64,000 nt of DNA from Sphaerisporangium perillae. GTDB lineage: Bacteria > Actinomycetota > Actinomycetes > Streptosporangiales > Streptosporangiaceae. The notes under the pieces were generated by a model, which was not told where the DNA came from, did no database searches, and saw only the letters and a list, made by a program, of their open reading frames with translations. Of the stretch, positions 43,205 to 50,504 are shown piece after piece; the stretch's first letter is position 1, and the number at the start of each line of letters is the position of its first letter. Both the position numbers and the translations under genes were made by a program. The stretch spans positions 1-64,000 of the forward strand of contig NZ_JALLPO010000034.1 in NCBI RefSeq assembly GCF_023276435.1, given 5' to 3'.

Positions 43205-43342
43205 GTGCCCGGTGCGCAGGCAGCGGTTACTTCGAATCGAAATCGAGAGGTCGCGGGTTCGACTCCCGCCGTCTCGGGAGACCGAGGCGTAGCTCAGCCG
43301 GTTAGAGCACTATGTACCGCCGCCGACTTCGATCTCGGGCAC
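43205..43342 (+). ncRNA. Y RNA-like tRNA mimic, unit C
   Basis: Outer stem GTGCCCG (43205-43211) pairs perfectly with CGGGCAC (43336-43342). The internal loop is GTGCGCA with GACTTCGATCT. The inner stem is GGC-A-GCGGT (43219-43227) with ACCGC-C-GCC (43316-43324), one A-C mismatch. Then comes a 5-bp hairpin with loop ATCGAAA (43231-43247), a perfect T-arm (43253-43269, loop TTCGACT), an 8-bp acceptor-like stem closed by GAGA (43270-43277 with 43282-43289), bases T and A as at tRNA positions 8-9, and a D-arm GCTC/GAGC (43292-43308). It ends 51 bases before the Ro60 start codon. Confidence 0.82.
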
Positions 43343-43393
43343 TCACTCTGGACGACGGCTCCTCCCGGCACGACCTTTGAGAGGAGTTGTTCC

Positions 43394-44977
43394 ATGATGG
43401 CGAAGTTCAACCGGAAGGACGCGCGTACCGTGACGTTCAGCCCGGTCACCACGGAGACGGTCCCGTCCGGCCGCACGCACGAGGGCGCCCCCGGATACGT
43501 TCGCGATGCCAAGAGCGAGCTCTTCCTCCTGGCCGTGTCGAACATGGTCGGCGAGGACACTTTCTACGAGAAGGCGCGAGGCCGGGACGAGCGTTTCCGC
43601 ACCCTCGTCCACCAGGTCGCGGTCGAGGACGTCGGCTGGCTGGCCGGGTTCCTGCCCTGGCTGCGCGGCGAGGCCAACATGCGTACGGCGCCGATCGTCG
43701 CCGCGCTCGAGGCCGTCAACGCGCGTCTCGCCGCTGGGCTGGACGGTGGCAACCGGCAGCTCGTGGCGAGCGTGCTCCAGCGCGCGGACGAGCCCGGTGA
43801 GGCCCTCGCGTACTGGATCTCCACGTACGGCCGCGCGGTGCCGAAGCCGGTCAAGCGGGGCATCGTCGACGCCGTGCGCCGGCTGTACAACGAGCGGTCC
43901 CTGGTCAAGTACGACACCGACGCCAGGGGTTTCCGGTTCGGCGACGTCATCGATCTGGTCCACCCCACCCCCGACCCCGGCAGGCCGTGGCAGGGGGAGC
44001 TGTTCCGGCACGCGCTGGACCGGCGGCACGACCGCGGCAATCCCATCCCCGGTTCGCTGCGGATGCTCCGGGACCGTGCCGAGCTGCTCGCCCTGCCGGT
44101 CGCCGAGCGGCGCGGCGTCCTCGCCGACGCGGGGCGGCTCGCGTCCGCGGGGATGACGTGGGAGGCGCTCGCCGGCTGGCTCCAGGGGCCGATGGACGCG
44201 GCGGCCTGGACCGCGGTGATCCCGTCGATGGGGTATATGGCCAGGCTGCGGAACCTGCGGAACTTCGACGAGGCGGGGATCTCCGACGAGGTCGCCGAGC
44301 AGGTCGCGGCGGAGATCACCGACCCGGCCGAGGTGGCGCGGTCGCGGCAGCTTCCGTTCCGGTTCTACTCGGCCTACCGGGCGGCGCCGACGCTGCGGTG
44401 GGGCCACGCGCTGGACAAGGCGCTGACGCTGGCGACGGGCAACGTCCCGTCGTTCCGGGGCCGGACCTTGATCCTGGTCGACACCTCGGCGTCCATGTCC
44501 GGCGGGTCCATCTCGGCCCGCTCCATGGTCACGCCCGCGCAGGCCGCGGCGTTGTTCGGGGTGACCCTGGCCGTGCGCGGAGACAAGGTGGACCTGTACG
44601 GCTTCGCCGACGGCGTGTTCCGGCACGGCGTCAAGCGGGGAGCCTCCGTGCTCAAGGAAGTCGAGCGGTTCTGCGGCCGGATCGGAGAGGTGGGCCATGG
44701 CACGCGGATCGCCGCGTCGGTGCGCGCCACCTACAAGGGGCACGACCGGGTCGTGATCCTGTCGGACATGCAGACGATGAACGGCTACGGGGGCGACGTC
44801 ACCGGGGCGGCGCCCGGGCATGTGCCCATGTACGGCTACAACCTGCAGGGCTACCGGCACGCGGCCATGCCGACCGGCCGCGGGAACCGCCACGAGTTCG
44901 GCGGGTTCTCCGACACCGCCTTCCGGATGATCCCCATGCTGGAGGCGGGCGCGTCGGCCTCGTGGCCGTGGCTGTAG
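43394..44977 (+). CDS. rsr: Ro60/TROVE-domain protein (Rsr)
   Basis: Ring-shaped RNA-binding protein of 527 residues. Bacterial Ro60 binds Y RNAs and misfolded RNA, and with PNPase or other nucleases takes part in RNA quality control and stress recovery. The N-terminal HEAT-repeat ring spans about residues 30-355 (for example FLPWLRGEANMRTAPIVAA and ISTYGRAVPKPVKRGIVDAV). The C-terminal von Willebrand A domain has the MIDAS motif LVDTSASMSGG near residue 363 and ILSDMQTMNGYGG near 456. GAGAGGAG lies seven bases before ATG 43394; a second ATG follows at once. The Y RNA array directly upstream supports the call. No rtcBA RNA-repair genes are adjacent. Confidence 0.95.
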   Translation: MMAKFNRKDARTVTFSPVTTETVPSGRTHEGAPGYVRDAKSELFLLAVSNMVGEDTFYEKARGRDERFRTLVHQVAVEDVGWLAGFLPWLRGEANMRTAPIVAALEAVNARLAAGLDGGNRQLVASVLQRADEPGEALAYWISTYGRAVPKPVKRGIVDAVRRLYNERSLVKYDTDARGFRFGDVIDLVHPTPDPGRPWQGELFRHALDRRHDRGNPIPGSLRMLRDRAELLALPVAERRGVLADAGRLASAGMTWEALAGWLQGPMDAAAWTAVIPSMGYMARLRNLRNFDEAGISDEVAEQVAAEITDPAEVARSRQLPFRFYSAYRAAPTLRWGHALDKALTLATGNVPSFRGRTLILVDTSASMSGGSISARSMVTPAQAAALFGVTLAVRGDKVDLYGFADGVFRHGVKRGASVLKEVERFCGRIGEVGHGTRIAASVRATYKGHDRVVILSDMQTMNGYGGDVTGAAPGHVPMYGYNLQGYRHAAMPTGRGNRHEFGGFSDTAFRMIPMLEAGASASWPWL

Positions 44978-44994
44978 GCCCGCGGCCACACCGG

Positions 44995-45025
44995 CGGGAG
45001 GAGTACGTCCACCGTGCTCCTCCCG
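44995..45025. terminator. Bidirectional 12-bp hairpin terminator
   Basis: CGGGAGGAGTAC (44995-45006) pairs with GTGCTCCTCCCG (45014-45025), one T-G pair, loop of seven bases. It lies between the convergent Ro60 and macrodomain stops and can serve both. Confidence 0.88.
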
Positions 45026-45034
45026 TGCGGGGTG

Positions 45035-45565
45035 TCAGTCGCCGTCGGTGGGCCCGGCGGAGCTGAGCGCCTCCTCGAAGGCGGCGTGCGCCTCCGCGGT
45101 GAACAGGACGAAGCGCACGTCCTCCACCTTCGAGGGCGTGGTGCGCACGGTGGTGATCGCGATGCGGGCGGCGTCGGCCATCGGCCAGCGGTAGACCCCG
45201 GTGGATATCGCGGGGAACGAGATGCTGGTCGCGCCCAGGCCGTCGGCGACGCGGAGAGACTCGCGGTAACAGGAGGCGAGCAGCTCGGACCGGTCCTCGC
45301 TCGAGGAGAAGACCGGTCCGACCGTGTGGACGACCCACCGGGCCGGCAGGTCGCCCGCCGTGGTGGCCACGGCCTCTCCGGCCGGCAGCCCCTTGCCGTA
45401 CTGCGAGGCGCGAAGCCGCCGGCACTCCGCGAGGATCGCCGGCCCACCACGCCGGTGGATCGCCCCGTCGACACCGCCGCCGCCCAGGAGTGAGGAGTTG
45501 GCCGCGTTGACGACCACATCCACCTGCTGCTCGGTGATGTCACCCTGGAACAGCGTGATCCGCAT
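45035..45565 (-). CDS. Macrodomain protein (O-acetyl-ADP-ribose deacetylase type)
   Basis: A 176-residue stand-alone macrodomain. The ADP-ribose site motifs are QGDITEQQVDVVVNAANSSL, then GGGGVDGAIHRRGGPAIL and ISFPAISTGVYRWP. The arrangement matches MacroD-type hydrolases that remove ADP-ribose from Asp/Glu or deacetylate O-acetyl-ADP-ribose. ATG 45565 is preferred; a GTG at 45577 is in frame. It is convergent with the Ro60 gene, sharing a terminator. Confidence 0.93.
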   Translation of the reverse strand: MRITLFQGDITEQQVDVVVNAANSSLLGGGGVDGAIHRRGGPAILAECRRLRASQYGKGLPAGEAVATTAGDLPARWVVHTVGPVFSSSEDRSELLASCYRESLRVADGLGATSISFPAISTGVYRWPMADAARIAITTVRTTPSKVEDVRFVLFTAEAHAAFEEALSSAGPTDGD

Positions 45566-45665
45566 GCGAACCGTCACCTCTCACCGTCGTCGGCCCCATG
45601 CGTTGATTCTGCCCGTTCAGCCGTGCGCGGTCAGCCGTGCCCGGTCGGCCGGGCGCGGTGTCGCG

Positions 45666-46355
45666 TTAGCGGCGGGCGGCGGTGAGGGCGGTGCGGATGG
45701 TGTCGGCGCTCGCGGGGGAGCCGGGGTCGTCGCCCGCGATGCCGGTGCCCCGTGGGTCCTTCGCGTACGGCACGGCGTAGGCGGGGGTGTCACGCTGGAA
45801 GCGCCAGCCCTCGGCCAGCGCTCCGGCGTCGACGGCGTCGAAGCCGAGAGTGTCCAGCAGCGCGGTGGCGGCGGTCTTGGCGGCGGGGTCGTCGCCGGCG
45901 ATCGGCAGGGCGGAGCGGTCGGGGGCGCCCGAGGGGCGGGCGAGGGCGGCCAGGTGCTTGAAGTAGATGTTGTTGAAAGCCTTGACGACCTTGGCGTCCG
46001 GCAGGTGCCGCTGGAGCAGTTCGCTGGTGGTGGTCTGCTCGGCGTCCAGCTCGGGGATCTGCCCGTCGCGCTGCGGATAGTAGTTGCCGGTGTCCAGGAC
46101 GACCTTGCCGGCCAGCGACTCCGCCGGCACCTGCTGGTAGGCCTTCAACGGGATGGTCACCACCACCCAGTCCCCGGCGGCCGCGGCCTCGGCCGGGGTG
46201 GCGGCCCGGGCGCGCGGGCCGAGTTCCTCGACGAGCGAGGCCAGGGTGTCCGGCCCGCGGGAGTTGCTCAGGACGACGTCGAGGCCGGCGTCGACCGCCA
46301 GCCGGGCGAGCGTGCTTCCGATGTTGCCGCTGCCGATCAATCCGAGAGTTGCCAT
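45666..46355 (-). CDS. NADPH-dependent F420 reductase-like oxidoreductase
   Basis: A 229-residue Rossmann protein of the COG2085 group. The dinucleotide loop is LGLIGSGNIGSTLARLA at the N-terminus, followed by VLSNSRGPDTLASLV, where SRGP binds the NADPH phosphate, and VVKAFNNIYFKHLAAL. SALPIAGDDPAAKTAA and GFDAVDAGALAEGWRFQ are typical of family members that act on F420 or on other substrates. ATG 46355 is chosen because the sequence from MATLGLIGSGN matches usual starts. A relic of a related gene lies at 3485-3531. Confidence 0.9.
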   Translation of the reverse strand: MATLGLIGSGNIGSTLARLAVDAGLDVVLSNSRGPDTLASLVEELGPRARAATPAEAAAAGDWVVVTIPLKAYQQVPAESLAGKVVLDTGNYYPQRDGQIPELDAEQTTTSELLQRHLPDAKVVKAFNNIYFKHLAALARPSGAPDRSALPIAGDDPAAKTAATALLDTLGFDAVDAGALAEGWRFQRDTPAYAVPYAKDPRGTGIAGDDPGSPASADTIRTALTAARR

Positions 46356-46517
46356 GACGGCGGCAACCACACCTACGCAGGGCTTATTCCTACATGGGAG
46401 GCGGGTTTCTCCGCGCCCGCCCTCCCAGCCGAAAAATCAGGCTTCCAGTGGCTTTCTGCGGGAGTTGCCGCGAACCGTTTCCCTGATCTACGCATCAAAC
46501 GATTCATGATCGGAAAT

Positions 46518-47228
46518 ATGAGCAGAAATGCGGTGCTCGTCTCGGTGCTCGTGACGGCGCTCGTGGCCGCGCCCGCGTTCGGCGGGGCGGGTGCGGCGGA
46601 GGCGGAGACGGTCACGATTCCCAAGGGGTTCCTGCTGACCGAGGCCGAGGCCGAGGCCGCCAAGAAGCTCGCCCCCGAGGACGCGGCCGAGCAGTGGTGG
46701 GAAGTCAGCGACAAGCCGTCCAGGCAGCTCGAGCTGAACCCCTGCGGTCACCGGAAGAAGCCGCGCGACGGCCGCGTGGCGATGCGCACCATCGTGCACA
46801 GCACCAGCGCTCCCTCCTTCTACAGCGAGCAACTCGTGCTCTACCGCGACGTCAAGGCCGCCCGGGCGACGTTCAAGCGGCTCCGCGCCGAGGTGAAGCG
46901 GTGCGCCGCCGGCGGCTCGCGGGCGTACACCCTCTCCGGCACCCGGCATCGTTACGCCGTCTCCCGGACGCTCCGCATCGGAGACGAGGCGATGCTGGTC
47001 GGCGGGTACTTCTACGACAAGGGCGAGAGCGAGTCGTCGTGGGGTGAGAGGTTCGTCGTCGCCCGCCGAGGCACGGCACTGATCACCTACGCAGCCGATT
47101 CCAGCTGGAGAGACGTGTCCAAGGTGCTCGCCCGTGACGCGAAGAAGATGGCCGCGAAGGTCTGCGATCTCCCCGGCGTGTGCGGACCGGCGGCCGCCCC
47201 CCTTCCCGACCAGAGCATCAAGGTGTAG
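46518..47228 (+). CDS. Secreted protein of unknown function
   Basis: A 236-residue protein with a signal peptide (MSRNAVLVSVLVTALVAAPA, cleavage probably near AEA). The mature protein has four Cys residues that could form two disulfides (LNPCGHRK, VKRCAAGG, KVCDLPGVCG). Its central part (MRTIVHSTSAPSFYSEQLVL, AARATFKRLRAEV) resembles the sensor or PknH-like extracellular domains of actinobacteria. No catalytic motif is seen. An ATG at 46506 is also in frame. It is divergent from the F420-reductase-like gene, and a field of gene fragments follows. Confidence 0.78.
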   Translation: MSRNAVLVSVLVTALVAAPAFGGAGAAEAETVTIPKGFLLTEAEAEAAKKLAPEDAAEQWWEVSDKPSRQLELNPCGHRKKPRDGRVAMRTIVHSTSAPSFYSEQLVLYRDVKAARATFKRLRAEVKRCAAGGSRAYTLSGTRHRYAVSRTLRIGDEAMLVGGYFYDKGESESSWGERFVVARRGTALITYAADSSWRDVSKVLARDAKKMAAKVCDLPGVCGPAAAPLPDQSIKV

Positions 47229-47265
47229 GCGAACCGTTCGCCACGCCGCAAGCCGGTTCCGGCGT

Positions 47266-47360
47266 TCCAAGGTCAGGCTGTTGCCGAACCACTGGTGGGC
47301 CAGTTCGTGGGCGACGAGGCGTTCCTCGCCGCGCCGGCCGTCCAGGTGGTTCCTGCCGAG
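47266..47360 (-). repeat. 95-bp copy of an M1 aminopeptidase segment
   Basis: Bases 47266-47360 repeat 50905-50999 with one visible difference, same orientation, 3.6 kb apart. The minus strand encodes the zinc-site region (ELAHQWFGNSLTL is split by the copy edges). No other part of the peptidase gene is near. It abuts a histidine-kinase fragment. Confidence 0.9.
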
Positions 47361-47365
47361 TTTTC

Positions 47366-48035
47366 GAACGGTCCAGCCGATGCCGGATCGGTGGCGTTGC
47401 CAGGCGTGGCTGCGGGTGCCGTGGACGGCGTCTCCCGCGCCGGCAGCTTCACGATGACCTTCAGTCCGCCACCGGCCATCGGTGCCGCCTCCACCGTTCC
47501 CCGGTGCGCGCGCACGATGGACCTGACGATGGCCAGGCCCAGGCCGCTGGATTTGGCTTCTGCGGTGCGGTCGGACTGCAGCCGCTGGAACGGCTCGAAC
47601 AGCCGGTCCACGTCCTCTGGGGGGATCGCGTCGCCGCTGTTGCGCACGCTGAGGACTGCGACGCCGTCCCCGCCGCTCGTCGTCACCTCGATCCAGCCAC
47701 CGTGGTGGTTGTGCCGGATCGCGTTGTCCACAAGGTTACGCACCAGGCGGTCCAGCAGGACCGGGTCGCCGCTGACCGGGGGGGCGCAGGTCGGGGGTGA
47801 TGGTCAGATCGGTGGTCTCCGCTTCGTGGTCCGCCTCACTCAGCGCGACGGCCGCCGCGACCGCCAGATCGTGCGGCTCCTGGGTGATCACGCCGCTGTC
47901 GCTGCGGGCGAGCGCCAGCAGGCCGTCCAACAGTCGTTCGGTGCGGCCGGTTGCGGTCAGCACGCGTTGCGCCATGGCCTCCCATTGGGCGATCGTGCTC
48001 TGCGGCTTGGCCAGTAGCACCTCGGCGCTTGGCCG
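47366..48035 (-). pseudogene. Histidine-kinase gene fragment with a frameshift
   Basis: Minus strand. The upstream piece reads AQRVLTATGRTERLLDGLLA and LARSDSGVI, the segment that normally follows the HELRTPL box; the box itself and all sensor parts are missing. The ATPase part continues in another frame: NLVDNAIRHNHHGGWIEV (N-box) and SGLGLAIVRSIVRAHRG (G-box). The shift lies at a run of seven G at 47778-47784. The C-terminus runs without a native stop into the M1 copy. Confidence 0.85.
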
Positions 48036-48164
48036 GCGGTCGTACCGGTGTGGGCGACGGCGGGTGGACTCGGCGCCACCGTGCCCATCGGCGGCCTCGC
48101 CGGGCTCTACCCGGCAATCCGGGCGGCCCGACTGTCCCCGACCGAGGCACTGGCCACACTGTGA
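48036..48164 (+). pseudogene. 3' fragment of a FtsX/MacB-type ABC permease gene
   Basis: The plus-strand frame ending at TGA 48162-48164 reads ATVPIGGLAGLYPAIRAARL, then SPTEALATL and the stop. That is the invariant last helix and tail of FtsX-like permeases (GxxAGxYPAxRAAxLxPxEALR). Everything upstream is missing. It is joined back to back with the kinase fragment at about 48035. Confidence 0.85.
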
Positions 48165-48311
48165 CCGGGCATCGGCACCGTCCTCGGCCACCGTCGGCGG
48201 TAGCGTACACGGGCGAACGCGCCGAGCAGGGGCCAGCTATCGGTCACAGGCTCACTGAAGCCGGTTCCCGGGGTTGAGTAGCAGCGGTACAGCGGTTGGC
48301 GCTGAGATTGA

Positions 48312-48617
48312 GCGGCGCAGGACGGTGTGGAGCATGTCCTGGGTGATGACCGGGGGCCGTCCGCCGTGCTTGCCCTTGCGGGCGGCGGCGTCGAGTCCTT
48401 CAAGGGTGGCTTCGCGGATGTTCTCGCGTTCGGTCTCGGCCATGGCGGCGAAGAAGCCGAACAGGATGCGGCCGGGCCCGGTCGGGTCGTAGATGCCGGG
48501 CAGCGGGCCGGCGAGCATCTCCGGGACCAGGCCGTGGGCGGTGAGATGGTCGGCGAGCGCGGTGAGTTCGGCGGCGTCGCGGCCCAGGCGCTTCATCTCA
48601 TACACGGTGAGGATGAC
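48312..48617 (-). pseudogene. Serine recombinase (resolvase) internal fragment
   Basis: The minus strand reads VILTVYEMKRLGRDAAELTA, then MAETERENIREATLEGLDAA and GKHGGRPPVITQDMLHTVLR. These are the middle of a Tn3-type resolvase. The N-terminal catalytic Ser segment and the C-terminal helix-turn-helix are missing or replaced by unrelated codons. It is the only trace of a mobile-element enzyme in the window and lies at the edge of the 47.2-48.7 kb scar field. Confidence 0.88.
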
Positions 48618-48816
48618 CCGGCAGTGTGGGGCGGCGCCCTCTTGATCTCGCTCCGGGAATGGACCGTTTCTGAGATCGCAAGGTGCGCACGCTTCGGGTG
48701 TGCTTCCGACACGCGAAATTCTTTTGGGATTGGCAAGTAATGATGGGTTCGCTCCGCACATAGGGAGGATGTCCGTATTTCGCGCTGACAAAGGAAACCG
48801 CTCATGGGAATCACCC

Positions 48817-49365
48817 GTGGATAACGCACGGCTGGCCAGGTTCGAGGCCGTCTATCGGGAGACATATGGCCAGATCAGGGCCTATGCCGCGCGTCGCTGC
48901 GACTCGCCGCAGGATGCCGCGGACGTGGTCGCGGAGACCTTCACCGTCGCCTGGCGGCGGATGGACGAGCTGCCACCAGGGGAAGAGGCCACGCTGTGGT
49001 TGTACGGCGTGGCACGCAAAGTGCTGGCCAACCATCACCGTAGCGAGGCCCGCCGCCAGGCCCGCAGCGTCGAGCTCGACGCCAAGATGGCCGACCTCTA
49101 CGCGGACTCCCCCGACAGCGGAGGCGAACTGAAAGCGATCGCCCAGATCTTCCGGACCCTGCCCGATGACGACCGCGAATTGCTGTCACTGGTCGCCTGG
49201 GAGGGCCTGGACCGCCAAGAGATCGCCACGGCGATGGGCCTGTCGCGCAACGCCGTACGCGTCAGGCTTCACCGCGCCCGCAGGCGCTTTTCCCGCGCGC
49301 TCACCGAGGCGGGCATTCATTCGACGCCAAAAAGCCGGCCGGTACCGGCGGAGAGGTCGCTGTGA
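48817..49365 (+). CDS. ECF-type RNA polymerase sigma factor
   Basis: A sigma-70 family protein of about 182 residues. Region 2 is FEAVYRETYGQIRAYAARR, then DAADVVAETFTVAWRRMDEL and LYGVARKVLANHHRS. Region 4 is LPDDDRELLSLVAWEGLDRQ, then EIATAMGLSRNAVRVRLHRA. GTG 48817 (GGGAA eight bases upstream) is preferred; ATG 48769 and 48700 are in frame. The stop overlaps the next gene's GTG by four bases, so the two are coupled. Confidence 0.9.
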   Translation: MDNARLARFEAVYRETYGQIRAYAARRCDSPQDAADVVAETFTVAWRRMDELPPGEEATLWLYGVARKVLANHHRSEARRQARSVELDAKMADLYADSPDSGGELKAIAQIFRTLPDDDRELLSLVAWEGLDRQEIATAMGLSRNAVRVRLHRARRRFSRALTEAGIHSTPKSRPVPAERSL

Positions 49366-50312
49366 AGAACACCGACGAGATCGACGCGATGACAAGAGCG
49401 CTGGCCCGGGTCCAGCCCGGACAGCCGGTAGGCGACCCATCCGACCCGGAGGCACGGACGCTCCTGGCCTTGATCACGGCCGAGGAGCCCGCCACAGCCG
49501 TCGGCGAGCCGCGCCGTGCCCGCCACCACGGTCCCCGGCGCCTCGTCCTGGTGGCGGCCGCGGCCGTGCTCGCCACGGGCATCGTGGTCGGCCCGAGCCT
49601 GCTGGGGAACGGCCGCGGCGTGGCCACCTCCTACGCCAGCTCGGAGATCGAGATCCAGCGGGAGGGCGACGAGTACGTCGCCCGTATCAAGGACCCCTAC
49701 GCCGACCACCAGAAGTACCGCGAGGCGTTCAAGGCGCTCGGCCTGGACGTCGACGTGCGCATCGTCCCCGTAGCGCCGGGCAAAGTGGGCCAGGAAGTGA
49801 CGGGGTTCCAGGACGGTGTGCGCAAATCCGGGAAGGAGTGGACCTCCCCCTCCGGCATGGAGGACCGCGACGGGAAACCGTGCATGGCGCAGCAGAAGGG
49901 CTGCTACCTGGTGCTCCGTGTTCCGGCCGACCTGACCGGGAAGGCATATCTCAGGCTGGGACGCCAGGCCAACCCCGGAGAGGCCTACGATGAGGACGGA
50001 GGGACGATCGCCACCACCAAGGGAGGCTCGCTCGCCGGGTACCGGGTGGATGAGAAGACCGTGGGCGAGGTCGTGCCGGAGATTGAGAAGCGCGGCCTGA
50101 AGGTCACCTACCTGATCATGACTGTCGGCCCCGGGAACCCGGGCGGCTTCGGCATCGACCCGGACAAGCAAAGTGTCCCCGTCGGCAAGGACTGGGTCGT
50201 CTGGGAGGCGGAAGAAGCCGCCTCGGACACGGTCCGACTGCTCGTCACCGACAAGCGCTACGACAAGAACCCCGTCTACGGCGGCCCGCGCGACAACGTC
50301 ATCACCGACTGA
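49362..50312 (+). CDS. Membrane protein paired with the sigma factor
   Basis: A 316-residue protein with a short N-terminal cytoplasmic part, one membrane helix (about residues 59-80, RLVLVAAAAVLATGIVVGPS) and a large extracellular domain with one Cys pair (KPCMAQQKGCYLVLRVP). The layout and the GTGA overlap with the sigma gene suggest a regulator of that sigma factor, but no zinc-binding anti-sigma motif (HxxxCxxC) is present. It could equally be an exported protein under its control. Confidence 0.83.
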   Translation: MKNTDEIDAMTRALARVQPGQPVGDPSDPEARTLLALITAEEPATAVGEPRRARHHGPRRLVLVAAAAVLATGIVVGPSLLGNGRGVATSYASSEIEIQREGDEYVARIKDPYADHQKYREAFKALGLDVDVRIVPVAPGKVGQEVTGFQDGVRKSGKEWTSPSGMEDRDGKPCMAQQKGCYLVLRVPADLTGKAYLRLGRQANPGEAYDEDGGTIATTKGGSLAGYRVDEKTVGEVVPEIEKRGLKVTYLIMTVGPGNPGGFGIDPDKQSVPVGKDWVVWEAEEAASDTVRLLVTDKRYDKNPVYGGPRDNVITD

Positions 50313-50504
50313 CCACGAAACTGCCGTGCGGCTCGGGGTCCGAGGAACATCGGGACCGATCGTGCGCTAAGCGTTTGTCCTGGTGAACCCCGGTTTAACC
50401 ACCAGTGATCATTTGCCCGAGCCTTCGGCCGAGCTGGTGGGGGTGCCCGTCGGCGCGAGGGTCTCCACGCTGGCCCGGTCCCGGCGAGCACCGTCCGGCG
50501 CAGG

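Noticed and set aside
42974-43310. Ordinary tRNA genes
   Set aside because: T-arms and D-arms are excellent, but no acceptor, D, anticodon and T parts occur in normal order, acceptor strands pair with the neighbouring strand through a tiny loop, and no mature CCA end fits. The permuted Y RNA model explains all parts.
43154-43393. Upstream extension of the Ro60 reading frame from 43154
   Set aside because: The frame is open, but it would run through the structured RNA units, and the ribosome binding site and family similarity both begin at 43394.
13658-45565. A linked ADP-ribosylation signalling system of ADP-ribosylglycohydrolase and macrodomain
   Set aside because: The two genes are 30 kb apart with no ADP-ribosyltransferase or shared regulation visible, so co-occurrence is not evidence of a system.
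48252-48791. Intact 179-residue resolvase gene
   Set aside because: Only about 100 central residues match the family. Both the catalytic N-terminus and the DNA-binding C-terminus are missing, so it is listed as a pseudogene.
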